The notes under the pieces were generated by a model. The model ran no database searches. It was not told the DNA's origin and saw only the letters and a program-made list of their open reading frames with translations. From positions 11,674,001-11,738,000 of the forward strand of contig OY754469.1 of assembly GCA_963575645.1 (NCBI GenBank): 64,000 nt of DNA, in the 5' to 3' direction. Below, piece after piece: positions 41,801 to 52,949 of the stretch. Each line of letters starts with the position of its first letter. The first letter of the stretch is position 1. This DNA comes from Xanthostigma xanthostigma. Its lineage: Eukaryota; Arthropoda; Insecta; Raphidioptera; Raphidiidae. Position numbers and translations under genes: made by a program.

Positions 41801-42020
41801 GTTATCACGTAAAACTATCGTCCGTAAACCGACTTTACAGACAACCAATTTTTTTTAAGATAGTCAAGTCAACGGATATCCTTATTTCTAAAATCTCGCT
41901 AAACATATCTGTAGATAAAAATCTATTGGTTTTTAGGCTATGCGCCCATGGACACTTTTTCTTAATGATCTTTAAACTATAAATAAAACCATTGTCGATC
42001 AATCTAACCGATGACCAAAT
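41801..42020 (-). repeat. Family D end and family E, copy 3 (inverted)
   Basis: 41803-41856 matches 38649-38712. 41865-42012 is the inverse of 39588-39735, closing a 2.4-kb inverted repeat around the LINE. The 185-codon minus-strand ORF (41835-42392) crosses several repeats and is not a gene. Confidence 0.75.
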
Positions 42021-42127
42021 CCCATAAGGTTTGTGCGGGAGGTCCTTTATGGTAGACCAAAGTCTGCCATAAATTGTGCACCAATAGGTACAGTATAGAT
42101 CCGAACTACAGACTATATATATTATAC

Positions 42128-42259
42128 AGCCTATAGCCTTCCTCAATAAATTGGCTATCCGACAAAAAAAAATTAAATTTGAACCAGTAGTTCCTGAGAT
42201 TAGCGCGTTCAACCAACCAAACAAACAAACAAACTCTTCAGCTTTATATATTAATATAT
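42128..42259 (-). mobile_element. Helitron family A, 5' fragment only
   Basis: Contains the (TTTG)n tract, GGTTCAAATTT, CTAATCTCAGGAACTACTGG and the GATAGCC..TTTATTGAGGAAGG block. The rest, including the tRNA module, is lacking. Confidence 0.75.
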
Positions 42260-43108
42260 GTAGTATGGATATTTGTTTTTGTACATCCCTGGCAAGTATG
42301 AATTTCCTAAAACCAGGACATGTGTATCTGTATAAATGCAGGGATTCGGACATATGTATGTATGCTATAATAACCATACAGGATAATGCCACGCGCTTTA
42401 AGGTGTAGGCACTTTAATCTACATCTGGCACATTGCGGTTTTTGTTATTTTGAGATATTCAAACACATGGCAGTTTTTGTATATTCTAGTTCTCCAACAA
42501 ATTTTATTATTCATTTTGCACTTATATAACTTATATAATTTAATTTTAAATTTTGTATTTTTAATACCCCATATACTTAGAAAAAAACATGAGTGCTTGT
42601 AACATTTACACGCGGTGGAAGTAAAACTTCTTTTAATTTGTATTTATCACTCTCACTTTTTGGGAAATATTCACACAGTTTAATAAAATCGCTCGTAAAT
42701 TAAATTACGTTAACTATGCTTATTCGTATGCGTCGGTAGCTATGTTTCCTTAAGATTCGTTTTGATGCCGGCATCTGTCCGTCGCTGTCGTTAAATAGCG
42801 AAAACCGATCACAAGATTGGTTTGCGTCCGTAGCTATGTTTCACCTTTCGTTCAAGGTGGTTTCTACATGTGCGTTTTGATGCCGTCATCGTCGCCTTTA
42901 AATAGCGAAAATTTCGTAAATACGTAACTTCCTCCCGAATAAAGAGTTGGGTTACTCTCAAGTCGCGCCTAAAAAAATTTTACTTCAAAAGTATTTGAGG
43001 CAAAAAATATTTATTTGTACCTATTGGATCGTGTAATTTATTTGGACCAAATAAAAATTGTTTGAGGCAAACGAATACATAATGTTTGAGGCGAAAAAAT
43101 ATTAGATA
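42260..43108. other. Mostly featureless, with a diverged tandem repeat
   Basis: 42731-42810 and 42826-42920 are diverged direct repeats (GCGTC.GTAGCTATGTTTC, GTTTTGATGCCG, TTAAATAGCGAAAA). GCGCCTAAAAAAATTTTACT at 42964-42990 is a further copy of the recurrent short motif. Confidence 0.55.
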
Positions 43109-43325
43109 CTAGCAGTAACCCGCGACTTAGTAGAATTTATTTTTAATTTTGTTCAGTTCGCAGAGTTTACGAAAAGATCTCTATTTTTTAGCCTAAGTTA
43201 CTTCTTATGACATCCGCTATCTGCCAGTGAAAGTCCAGTCAAAATTGGTCCACTCGTTTAGGTCATTAGCCGGAACAGACAAAAACGTTAAAAATCGTTT
43301 TTTGTTATAAACTTATAGAGAGAGA
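43109..43325 (-). mobile_element. Helitron fragment (CGCGGGTTACTG family), copy 1
   Basis: The 3' end, on the minus strand GTCGCGGGTTACTGCTAG then T. The interior is TTGACTGGACTTTCACTGGC and AGCGGATGTCATAAG. Relatives at 58165-58376 and 58908-59115. Confidence 0.7.
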
Positions 43326-44719
43326 TTGTAAATTATAGATGCTCAACAGCTGAGGCCATTATATAAACTTATAAGTACCGTATGCATAGGTACTTTAAAT
43401 ATAACCGAGTTTATTCGGAAAACCGCTAAAAACTTCTTTGACAACATTAACCAATGCCCTAGCGCGACCTACTTCCAACTAGGCCAAAAAAGCCAAAATA
43501 ATAGACTTAAAAAACGCCTGCCACAAGATGTGCTAATAAGTGATAGTGACTGATATACCTATATATATATATTTTTTTTTTTTTTTTTTTTTTTTATCAT
43601 ATAATAATTTATTATAATATATAGTGCAGTGGGCTTAACTCCCTATACCGTTACATCTCTTTAGTGCTCATTACCATGTATAACATGTAATATGTAGATC
43701 TGGTATATTATTGTTATTAAAAAAAAAAGATACTTTAAATATGCATTTAGTAAAAAAGCTGTTATTTTTTTTGACATTACAAACAGATACATCAATTTTA
43801 TTTTTTTATTTTTTCTGCAACTAGGAGGTGTCCCCCAGATGCTGTTCAGTCATTTTCTGCCATTTCGTAGAGGACTTTTGAATTTTGCCGTTATTTTTTA
43901 AGCGCCTCAGCGGCATATCCCAACGCGCTAGACCTACCAAGCGGATTTGTAGAAAGCCTCCGAGTACTCCTTGACAATTTCTGTCGCCATCACCTAACTA
44001 TTATTAGTAAGATATTTTATATTAGATATCGTGTCCATCGTGATAACAATATTAAGAAATTTAAAAATGTGGCATATTAAATTTTTTTTATTTCTTTTAT
44101 TTTCTTCTTTAATTTAGTGTTTTCTCGTATTGTCATCTAATTCTGAGTTATGTTAAAAATTTCAAGTCTCTATTTCATCAGGAAGTTAGTTTAAAATCAA
44201 TTACAAAATTTCACCCGGACAGACATACAAGAAGGCGAGTTAATAAAAACGTGGTATGTGAACAAAAATATATAATTAATAAGATGGTTTTGAGAAAGAA
44301 GTGTTTGGGTCGTATGTCTGTCTGTCTTTGGCGTCATAGCTCTTCGATATGTGGACTGATGCGATTTTTTCTTTTATTTTTCAGTTGTCGATTGTTCGGC
44401 GCCGGTTTGAAACTGTTCAGTGCGCGTTCAGCTTTATGATTTTCGATCGGATAAAATATTATACAGTACCTAAATCATGCATAATAAACCTACAATTTTT
44501 TTTCCATCGTAATAACTAATATATAAAACATGGCGTGTCGAACAATTGTCGTCGTTCCCTGTATCGAACTTTTTTTTTTCAGTATGTCAGAAATATGAGA
44601 TAACACCGCTTTTTCAATATTCATTTGAGAATTATTCAATCACCTTCGTGTGTTAACCTTGGTTCAAGATAACATATTGTTAGTGACGCACGTCAACATA
44701 TACAGGCTGAATCGATATA
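43326..44719. other. No gene
   Basis: Poly-T run at 43571-43596. AAAAAGCTGTTATTTT..GACATTACA at about 43752-43785 recurs at 57478 and 59150. The 62-codon ORF at 44251-44439 has no domain. Confidence 0.5.
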
Positions 44720-45055
44720 TCTATACTAATATATAAAGCTGAAGAGTTTGTTTGTTTGGTTGAACGCGCTAATCTCAGGAACTACTGGTTTGAATTGAAA
44801 GAAAATTTTTTGTTGGATAGCCCATTTATCGAGGAAGGCTATGAGGGTATATAATATCACGCTACGACCACTAGGAGCGGAGCATCAATGAAAAATGTTG
44901 CAAAATATAACTCAAAATTTGTCCGACCGACAAAAACTTTTGAACGGTAACTCCGATCTTCATGAAATTTGGACACAACATTAATCTCGGTAAACGAAGA
45001 TGAATATTTGTACTCATGCCCCCCTCCCCCATTCGTTCTTTTGCACCCGGGAAGA
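44720..45055 (+). mobile_element. Helitron family A lacking the tRNA module
   Basis: TCTATACTAATATATAAAGC after A. All 5' blocks are present up to GAAAAATGTTGCAAAATATA, then it jumps directly to GACAAAAACTTTTGAACGG. About 280 bp including the tRNA module is missing relative to 6014-6628. The 3' end stops at CACCCGGG, so the terminal CTAG is lost. Confidence 0.85.
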
Positions 45056-46394
45056 AATACTTTTTGAAAAGGAATTTGTAAAATTAGTTTGGGAATTAAT
45101 ATTTTATTTGACACCTTCCTTCATGAGTATTCTTGTGTGATATTAATAAAAATATATTGATTTTTTTGCTTTACCCCCCTCCCAGAAACAAAATATCTAC
45201 GCCCTTGGGTAGAGTTGGGTATTTTCGGACCGGTACCTATAACTCCAGGAAACACGTCCTCTCTCCCTATCTTTGCATAGAACGTAAGTTATTTTTGTAG
45301 TTCGATCTCATCACAGGCACTTGCACAACGGCCAGTATTATAGTTCGAACCCGAATGAGAGTGCATATACACGTTCGGATAACGTTTCATGCTCGCTTAA
45401 TCTTTGGTAGCTGACTCGATTCTCTGAAGTACTCGATCTACTCGAGTAGTACAAGAAATTGGATTTTCAGTTTTATTTAAAAAAAAAAAAACGGTCAACT
45501 GCGCGCCGGACTCGCGCACCGAAGGCTCCGTACAAAATTGTAGGTATGTCCAAACATTCTTAACTGAAGACTTTCGGTATAAATATTATTTACTTGGATA
45601 TATAGCCTCCTCGTGTCGTCTGTCTGTTGGTGTATAACAAACAGTACCAGCGTGGAAGTTTTTGGTACATTCGACGTGTGGACAGGGAAGATACTTTTGT
45701 CTACGATTGTATCTCTCAAACATCCTTTAAAAAAACACACGCAGCGCAGTTTTGCCATTCTGAACGGAAGCGATATGCGACGTCGATACGTGCAGTGTAG
45801 AAAGGAGCATGCAAAATTCACATCAAAACTTTAACCCACGGCCGTAAGCCAAGAGACCGTACCTACAAAAGTACGTGGTTTTGTGTTTCAGCGACACGAA
45901 CCTGTGTTGAGCACTAAAATTGTTATTTATAGGGAATCGTAAAAAGTTAGATTCATTAAAACTTGCACACCGACCACCGAGTTTTACAATGTTGCGCTCA
46001 CTCAAACAACATTTCCATTTTCCATTATTGCGAAAAGCTCTGCGGACGTATGCGCTGTATGCAACTCGCCGTGTGGCGCTAACTGGCGGTTGTATTTGAA
46101 AATAGTGGCTGTTTCATACGACGTAATATTAAAAAAGATTAATTATTTATGCAGTGAAATGTTTGTGATTAATTAAAGCTTTTTGATGTTTGTAAGACAA
46201 GTTTCTTTAATTTTTTAATTCAAATGTTGTTTTATGCGCCACTTCTTTACATTTAAATTAAATGTTAGATTTCGTCAAACGTCCAATTTTGTTTTGTTTT
46301 TTTTTTCACAGAATTTTTTAATATATCCATGGCGACAAACTATGCGCAATTTTTCTTATTTCGAGCGCAGAAATTAAAAACTGCTTATGGACTA
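45056..46394. other. No gene; one LINE/SINE-tail-like segment
   Basis: 45484-45535 on the minus strand reads GTACGGAGCCTTCGGTGCGC, then GAGTCCGG, ending in a long T run. It recalls 3' tails of insect retroposons, but this is recognition from memory only. The 108-codon ORF 45495-45821 has no domain. Confidence 0.4.
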
Positions 46395-46858
46395 AGAGCT
46401 GGCTACGGAGAAAATGGGTGACTCGGTGCAGAGCTGAAAATTTGCAGAATAATAGGAGATAGTACAAGTAAGTAGGGAAAAAATTACCAGAAGGCTAGGC
46501 GGAAGATAAAGAGCCACCAGAAGGCGCTAATGTTGCGAAAAATCAATGCACTTCTGGCAATTTATATACTTATTCTGTAATTCAAAACTAGATTATATAT
46601 TATATATATTATACATTATATAGTTTAAGGGCATACTGAAAATTCAAACATGATATAATAATTACATTCGACAAATAGGTATATTTAAAATTATTAATGT
46701 TATAACAACGTAATTTTATTAATGAAAATATAATATGACGATTAATTTTATTTCTATCAAAATCTCATTAATAATTTTGAATATTTGTCGAATGTAATTA
46801 TTATATCATGTTTAAATTTTCAGTATGCCCTTATAACTATATAATGTATAATATATAT

Positions 46859-46995
46859 GTTACGGTTAATACAAGAAAGTAGTTTATTCGCGAATTAATC
46901 GGCTAATACCCGAATTAACCAACGTCAAGGATTGGTTAATTCGGGTATTAGCCGATTAATTCGCGAATTAACTACTTGATTGTATTAACCGTAAC
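46859..46995. mobile_element. 137-bp palindromic insertion
   Basis: Arms GTTACGGTTAATACAA...CGCGAATTAATCGGCTAATA and their inverse pair over about 63 bp with roughly four mismatches. The centre is about ACGTCAAGG. Inserted in the right arm of the larger foldback. Confidence 0.85.
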
Positions 46996-47036
46996 ATATA
47001 TAATATATAATCTAGTTTTGAATTACAGAATAAGTA

Positions 47037-47740
47037 CCGTAAAACGGGGCTACTTTGACTTCCAGGGTTACTTTGACAGATTTTGGGGCTACTTTGACAG
47101 AGCGCCAAAATCGGTTACGAGCCAAAGAGATAATGCAGAAGAAGATGCCCCAGAAATAGATGTCCCACCTACCATCGACGATACTCCAGAAATCGATTTC
47201 CCAACAATGCCAGAAGTCAGTTCGCCAAGCACCTTCAATAACTCTCCAAAATCGATTTCTATTTTAGATTTAGATTTTCCAACTATGGATGACTCTCCTG
47301 AAATAGAAGATAATGTCTCAGCTTTCAAGAATAATCAACCAGTCCCTTCAACCTCTGGACTGCTTACAAAGCACCAGACTGATTCCGACGAAGATGTGCC
47401 TCTGAGTTGTTTGGGTCGCAAGAAGGAAATCAAAAACAAGGACAAGAAGAAGAATAAGAAGGAGTCTAATTTTTGTTATATCTGTAAGTGCGACTATCTT
47501 TGACGTCAGTTGCATTTCAATGCCTTGTCAAAGAAACCCCACTTCTGAGGTTACTTTGACATTTAATAAATTAAAAAAAGTAGGGAGTTAGGGGGGTGGT
47601 AGGTCTTAAATTTGCCATAGATCTGATAACCAAAGGACACATTGTTCTGTTGGCGTAAAAAAAAGTGAAATTCGAGTCGTAAAAAAAAAGTTACAAACCA
47701 AAAACCTCCAAAACCTGTTCAAAGTAGCCCCGTTTTACGG
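47037..47740 (+). mobile_element. pogo-like deletion derivative, TA target
   Basis: Ends CCGTAAAACGGGGCTACTTT and its inverse, TA on both sides (47035-47036, 47741-47742). The first ~70 bp repeats GGCTACTTTGACA-type words three times. The insertion point is inside the foldback arm, where the undisturbed partner reads AATAAGTATA. Confidence 0.8.
47038..47503 (+). pseudogene. C-terminal remnant of a DNA-transposon ORF
   Basis: The open frame ends at 47503. The first ~20 codons are the terminal repeats themselves (GYFD..GYFDR). Next comes an acidic, Ser/Pro-rich low-complexity stretch with a repeated PEID/PTI pattern. A basic run (KKEIKNKDKKKNKKE) follows, ending in NFCYICKCDYL. An acidic tail followed by a lysine-rich patch and a CxxC near the C-terminus resembles the tail of some animal pogo-type transposases. 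No DDE or DNA-binding domain remains. Assignment relies mostly on the element's ends. Confidence 0.5.
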
Positions 47741-47916
47741 TATAGAAATTGCCAGAAGTGGACTGATTTTTCGCAACATTAGCGCCTTCTGGCGGCTCTT
47801 TATCTACCGCCTAGCCTTCTGGCAATTTTTTCCCTACTTTTACTTGTACTATCTCCTATTATTCCGCAAATTTTCAGCTCTGCACCGAGTCACCCATTTT
47901 CTCCGTAGCCAGCTCT

Positions 47917-48192
47917 CCGTCTATTAGGTCCACCCTGCACTATGTGAGCGGATCACACATGCAGATTGGGGATTCCCAGCATATTGCAATTTTAATATTC
48001 TTGTACGGCGTTGAAAAAGATCACCAACAGCTACGGTTATTTGGGCCTAGCACTAATAGGGATGTTTCCACTGGTTGTAATTTCTTGAAAATTTATGTTT
48101 AAACGATTAACGCTATTATTTAAATACCTAAAATATTTTTCTTTAGACATAAATAATTATAATAAATTAAATAAAATTAATTTAAAGTCCTA
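47917..48192. other. No recognisable feature
   Basis: AT-rich spacer. Confidence 0.5.
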
Positions 48193-49014
48193 TTGCACAT
48201 ACCGCTAACCTAGCGGTATGTGTTTTATTATCGCTTTGCGCTTCAGAGCTGACTTTCGTTCATACAAGAAGTTATATCTAGTTATTTTCGCACAGCATCC
48301 ATTCAAATTGTAGCTTTTTAAAAAGAGGTGATTCTGTTCTATAAAACAGGACCATTTTTATATTGATTCAGGTTGATAATTAGACCCAAAATTGTAATCA
48401 AAAATCTCGAATAGCAGTTGTCGGTTGGTCTGTACATACGTACGTACGTCAGAGCTTTACAGATCGCAATTTTGGTCGGATCGCCTTGGTTTATATTTTA
48501 TTCACTTTGTTTACTATCAGAGTAAAGCCCTATTTAAATTCAATGAAATGCGTTCAGTAGTTTAATTTTTATAAACAGTTTTTATTTTATTATTTTTTGA
48601 CAACAAATAGTTTGAAAAAACAATATAATAATTACTGTGTAAATACTGTGTAAATTTCTATAAAACAAGTGCTACAATTCTATACCGTAATAACACCGGC
48701 AAACGTGCAAGCTTCGTGGCGTAATGGTTTTGCCGTTAGATCCGCAAGGGCAAGATCCTGGGTTCGATTCCTTCCGAAATAATTGATTTTTATTTTTTTT
48801 TCTATTCCATTTTATTCCACTTGATATTATATTATATAGATATTATATTATGTATAGTTCTTAATTTTTTTTTTTTTCAGTTAAAAAATATTTTTTCAAT
48901 TTTAATTACTTATTTAAATCTTAAAATTTTTAAATTTTTTAAAAATATTTTTCATTTTTTTTTATCATACAGTGGAAAACTTGCCTGATGTGCACTTTTG
49001 GTTTTGCCAACTAT
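48193..49014 (+). mobile_element. Family B, copy 2
   Basis: Hairpin GCACATACCGCTA...TAGCGGTATGTG, short TACG run at about 48432-48449, tRNA-like module, end TGTGCACTTTTGGTTTTGCC. More diverged from copy 1 than copy 3 is. Confidence 0.8.
48708..48778 (+). pseudogene. tRNA-like module of family B, copy 2
   Basis: A box TGGCGTAATGG and B box GGTTCGATTCC are both intact. Several changes between them relative to 22125-22195. Confidence 0.65.
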
Positions 49015-49098
49015 ATTGTACCTTTTATCACGTGACTGTGTACATTAAGCAGAGCGCATTACATCCCTATTCATGTTTTCAATTTAATTATTATTTAC

Positions 49099-49635
49099 TA
49101 GTTTACCGAGATGAATGTTGTGTCCAAATTTCATGATGATCGGAGTTACCGTTCAAAAGTTTTTGTCGATAAAGAGCAGTATTTAAACTTTTTTTAACGA
49201 ATAATTTTTTTTAAATGAATTAAATAAAATTAAAATAAATCTAAATGTAAGCCTTAGAAGAAAGCAATGTAAAAAATAAAAAAAAAAATAATAAAAATAT
49301 ATTCACCCAACGTGGGGCTCGAACCCACGACCCTGATATTGACAGTCGCATGCACTACCGATTGATCTACCAGAGGTTGTGTTCTTTCATCACTAATATG
49401 AGTATATATAGTGCATTTCACATGAATAGAAGCTTATTTTTGAGATACTTTTTGCAACATTTTTCATTAAAGCTCCGCTCCTAATCGTCGTAGCGTAATA
49501 TTATATAGCCTATAGCCTTCCTCGGTAAATGGGCTATCCAACAAAAAAAAAATTATTCAATTTGAACCAGTAGTTCCTGAGATAAGCGCGTTCAAACAAA
49601 CAAACAAACTCTTCAGCTTTATATATTAGTATAGA
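49099..49635 (-). mobile_element. Helitron family A with tRNA module, 3'-truncated
   Basis: The 5' end TCTATACTAATATATAAAG is intact at 49635 after A. The copy stops at the TTTACCGAGATGAATG block, so the 3' hairpin and CTAG are gone. Confidence 0.82.
49304..49374 (-). pseudogene. tRNA-Lys-like module inside Helitron
   Basis: CTGTCAA anticodon loop, T arm GTGGGTTCGAGCCCCAC intact, 3' side GTTGGGTG. The D arm reads AGATCAATCGGTAGTGC. Not functional as a tRNA. Confidence 0.7.
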
Positions 49636-50310
49636 TTATAAATACTACGTACAAATACTCTATGCACTTTTTTTCTCAAATCCTTTCCCCCTCGCCTAGA
49701 GCTGGTTACAGCTCTCCCGATGCTATTTTAAAAGCTAAACGTCAAATTGAAGAACCAAGAACTACACTGCATTGACTGCATGTGAAACATTTATTTTATG
49801 ATTTTTTCAGAATTTTTATTTTCAATTTTTGTGACAGTCCTTCATCGGACAGCCAATAAAAAAATTGAATTTCTCTTGAAAAATTGTGTGGCATCAATTG
49901 GTAAATTTGCAAATCGTGTGAACGGCTAGTCTAGTTGGTAAAAAAGTATACGACTTTTTTTCTGAAATGAATAATTGATAAAGCTTGCGGGTTTTTAATA
50001 AATTAAAGGTTTGATTTTATGACTGCCGTGATAACGTTGAAAATATATATGTATATATGGCATGTCGATTTCAAGTCATTTCAAATCCTGATCAGTAGTA
50101 TACCGTGTTTACTGCTTGCACGCGATCGGCATTAATTCACGATAAATTGATCGCCTCCGTTCGATAAATAAATTTCAGACTTTAAGTGTAACCCTTGAAA
50201 TTGAGATAAAACGCTACGGTAGTTTAACATTCTTGAAATGAATTATTTTACTTCTGTTTTCATTTATATAAAAAACACATGTGTTGGAATCAGCATTATA
50301 GAGAAAAAAT
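49636..50310. other. Mostly featureless; fragment of a foldback family
   Basis: 49670-49790 (CTCAAATCCTTTCCCCCTCG, CTCTCCCGATGCTATTTTAA) is a diverged piece of one arm of 53862-54292. Confidence 0.55.
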
Positions 50311-50419
50311 TCCAGCCAATCGGGCGACGGGACCATTTCAACTTTAAAATGTGGATATATAGTATAATAAAGAAAATAAAATTTCTGATATCGCGTGAGG
50401 TTACGCGGGTAATGGCTAG
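50311..50419 (+). mobile_element. Mini-Helitron-like repeat (CCAGCC family), copy 3
   Basis: TCCAGCCAATCGGGCGACGG to GGGTAATGGCTAG then T, with hairpin CGCGT-GAGGTT-ACGCG before the end. Confidence 0.55.
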
Positions 50420-50496
50420 TATTTAATATGATATTTGCTATTCGTTGCCGCATGGTTACCTACATAGTATGTTCCATGCGTCATATAAAAAAAAAC

Positions 50497-50800
50497 CCGG
50501 GTCGCAATGCCAAACCCTGCCGACAATATATTGTGTATTTGCTAATATCTACATGCAATGTGGCTTTATTATGTTAACTTAACTCTTTTATTTTTGGACG
50601 AAATAATAAATTTAGCCTTTTAATACACCTCTTAAAATATTTTTTTTTTTACTTAATATCAATATTTATATCAATCCAGAATCTGCACCAAATTAAATAC
50701 ATCCTTCAGGAAGTGAATTCCTATTCGCAAACTAGTGTCCGGTCCTGTCGAGCCGATTTTATTAAAATGTTGCTAGCACATTTTAATCATTACTCGTGCA
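50497..50800 (+). repeat. Dispersed repeat family G, copy 1
   Basis: From CCGGGTCGCAATGCCAAACC to TCCTGTCGAGCCGATTTTAT. Matches 59985-60295 in order. Class unknown. Confidence 0.7.
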
Positions 50801-50872
50801 AACGTCAATTTTTCCCACAAAAACGTTGATCTGGCAAAAATATCGATTAGATTTTTAATTTATTATTAACAA

Positions 50873-51465
50873 CTAGTGTGACCTGTGCGAATTATTCGCA
50901 CTAAATAAGTATAATAATTATCACTTTACAAAATTATTTTTTAAATATGATTGCAGGTATTCAATTCGTTTCTAATTTTGCACACTGCTTATAACGTTCT
51001 TCTTTTTGTTGTATTACAATATGAAGCTCAGATGACAGATCGAAGAAATATTTTACTAAAATTGTCATATAGAGGCGCAAGTAGCAAAAGCGTTGAGCTA
51101 AGCCGTCAGATGGCATCATGCAGCATTGCTGTGACGTTGTTCAGCGTTGCTCGCTGTTTCAAAATTAAAGCCGTTAGATGGCAGTAAGCAGTAGTGTCTG
51201 TTGTATTACAATATGAAGGTCAGATGGCAGATCGAAGTATTGACGTTGTTTCAAAATTAAAGCCGTCAGATGGCAGACTTTGTTCAGCGTTGCTGTATTT
51301 TAATTAATTTACAAAAACAAAAGCAATAATAAATTTTTTAGTTGTCGATGTCAGTAGCGCAAGCAATTATCTGTAAAATGATATATAATTTATGTAGAGA
51401 AATTGTGAGGTTTTTTCTAAAAATGGAGGCAAACAACTTTAACCTTAGTGTATTAATATATAGGA
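50873..51465 (-). mobile_element. Non-autonomous Helitron, copy 1 of a similar pair
   Basis: On the minus strand it starts TCCTATATATTAATACAC after A and ends with hairpin GTGCGAATAATTCGCAC, then AGGTCACACTAG before T. 593 bp. The partner 56880-57453 is almost identical over the ~300 bp next to the 3' end. The 78- and 89-codon ORFs in the two copies run opposite to the element and lack a domain. Confidence 0.88.
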
Positions 51466-52385
51466 TAAATAATTGAACTGGTATAAACCATAGATGTTGG
51501 TGGTCTAAACATTATTATTGTATTAAAATACAAAAATATAATTTACACTCTCGGTATTACGTTATAATAAAAAGTGCATGCACTTTTGCTGTGAACACGT
51601 AACTTTTGATTTGTAATGGTTTTATTTCTTTTTAATTGCATTTGGCAAACAAGGACAGACGATGGGTTAATCATGAACGTCGATTAACGTTCAGAGGTTA
51701 ATGTACTGATAGTTTACTAGAAAACATTTCATGTTTTGAAAAGCACTGTGCATATACGAAACAGGAAAAACATCCTTCATTGATTAATGCTTTTCTAGTT
51801 CATTCAGAAGTTTTCATATAACATACTGATTGTATCTTTGAAATACGACAGTTTAACTGTTTGTGACCTCTACTCTCTTCAGGAAAGTTTTAATTAATAG
51901 TTGAAACTTAGTTCCGTATAACTTTTCTTTATTTATGCTATGAATAATTTTATTTCCTTCGTTCAGTGTAAAATACCAAACCGTGCTTATTCTAGACTTG
52001 TTTGACACGCTGTTAAAAACATTTTTTATGAAAATTAATCTCGAATAGAAAATTCCAAGGAATTAAATATTTCGTATACACATGCACACCATTCAGAAAA
52101 TCTGCGGTGATTCTTTAGTAATAGTATTTTTTATTGTTCTTAATCATTGATAATAATAATTAACTAGTGTACCCGTGCCAAACTTTTTGCATGTATCTTC
52201 ATAGTGTCTTAAAAAATTGATATTTTGCCAAAGACCTACGACAATATTTTTATTCCTCTTGCATTAGATTCCATTTACAGTTATTTCTCTTTTGATTTAG
52301 CTTGATCCATCAAGTTGTCTTTATATTGGTTATAAATTCAAAGAAAATGTATATTTGAGATCTGTTTATCGTTTCAATAAAAAAA
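51466..52385. other. 0.9 kb without recognisable feature
   Basis: AT-rich. No repeat partner in the window. Confidence 0.5.
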
Positions 52386-52485
52386 ATATCGACCAATTTC
52401 GGACCGAAACGTTAATGTATTGAATTTATATATTTTTTGTTAATATATTTGTCTGAAAAATTGGTCGATAATTTAATTTATTGAA
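52386..52485 (+). repeat. Short repeat with GAAACG motif, copy 2
   Basis: TATCGACCAATTTC..GACCGAAACGTTAATGTATT then ATTGGTCGATAATTT. The two ends are inverted, so it folds. Matches 19247-19345. Confidence 0.6.
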
Positions 52486-52949
52486 GAGTTCTAATCAGAC
52501 GTTAAACAAAGATCTGTTTATCGTTGTTACCTCATTTGATACATTTACGATTTTCACAATTTTTTTGTGATCTGAGACCAAAGTTTGAACTTGGTACAGT
52601 CTATGTAATATTTAAAAACTTTATTTTGGCATTAAATTAATATAAGCGTACACTTCCTTAAATTATTTGGAAAATAAAATAAAATTTTAATTGTCTATTA
52701 ATATTTTGAATATTCGCGCTAAAAAACTAACTAATTTAAATATACACTTCAATTGTCAAAGTCGACTTGTCAAACTGTTTGCATAATCTCCGACATACGT
52801 ACATATTTGCATTTCTCTCACACTCACGTATCGTGAACATCGATACATTTTTTCTGTTTACGTTTTTCTTTACTCCGCAACTCCATCCTTTTACTACTAT
52901 CGCTTGAAATCACTTCTATTAACGAAAATTTACAAAAAAAAAAAAAAAA
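52486..52949. other. No recognisable feature
   Basis: AT-rich spacer. Poly-A run just before 52950. Confidence 0.5.

Larger units (their letters stand above)
46395..47916. mobile_element. Large foldback element with two insertions in its right arm
   Basis: Left arm 46395-46701, loop about 46702-46766, right arm about 46767-47916. Paired blocks include GAGCTGGCTACGGAGAAAA, GAAGGCGCTAATGTTGCG, AACTAGATTATATATTATA and GATATAATAATTACATTCG. The right arm is interrupted by a 137-bp palindrome (46859-46995) and a 704-bp pogo-like element (47037-47740). Removing both restores continuous pairing. Confidence 0.85.

Noticed and set aside
41835..42392. 185-codon minus-strand ORF
   Set aside because: Crosses three different repeats (family D/E remnants and a Helitron fragment). 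No recognisable domain.
50951..51187. 78-codon ORF repeated at 56958 with 89 codons
   Set aside because: Inside a non-autonomous Helitron pair and opposite to the element's direction. Shared because the elements are near-identical, not because of coding constraint.
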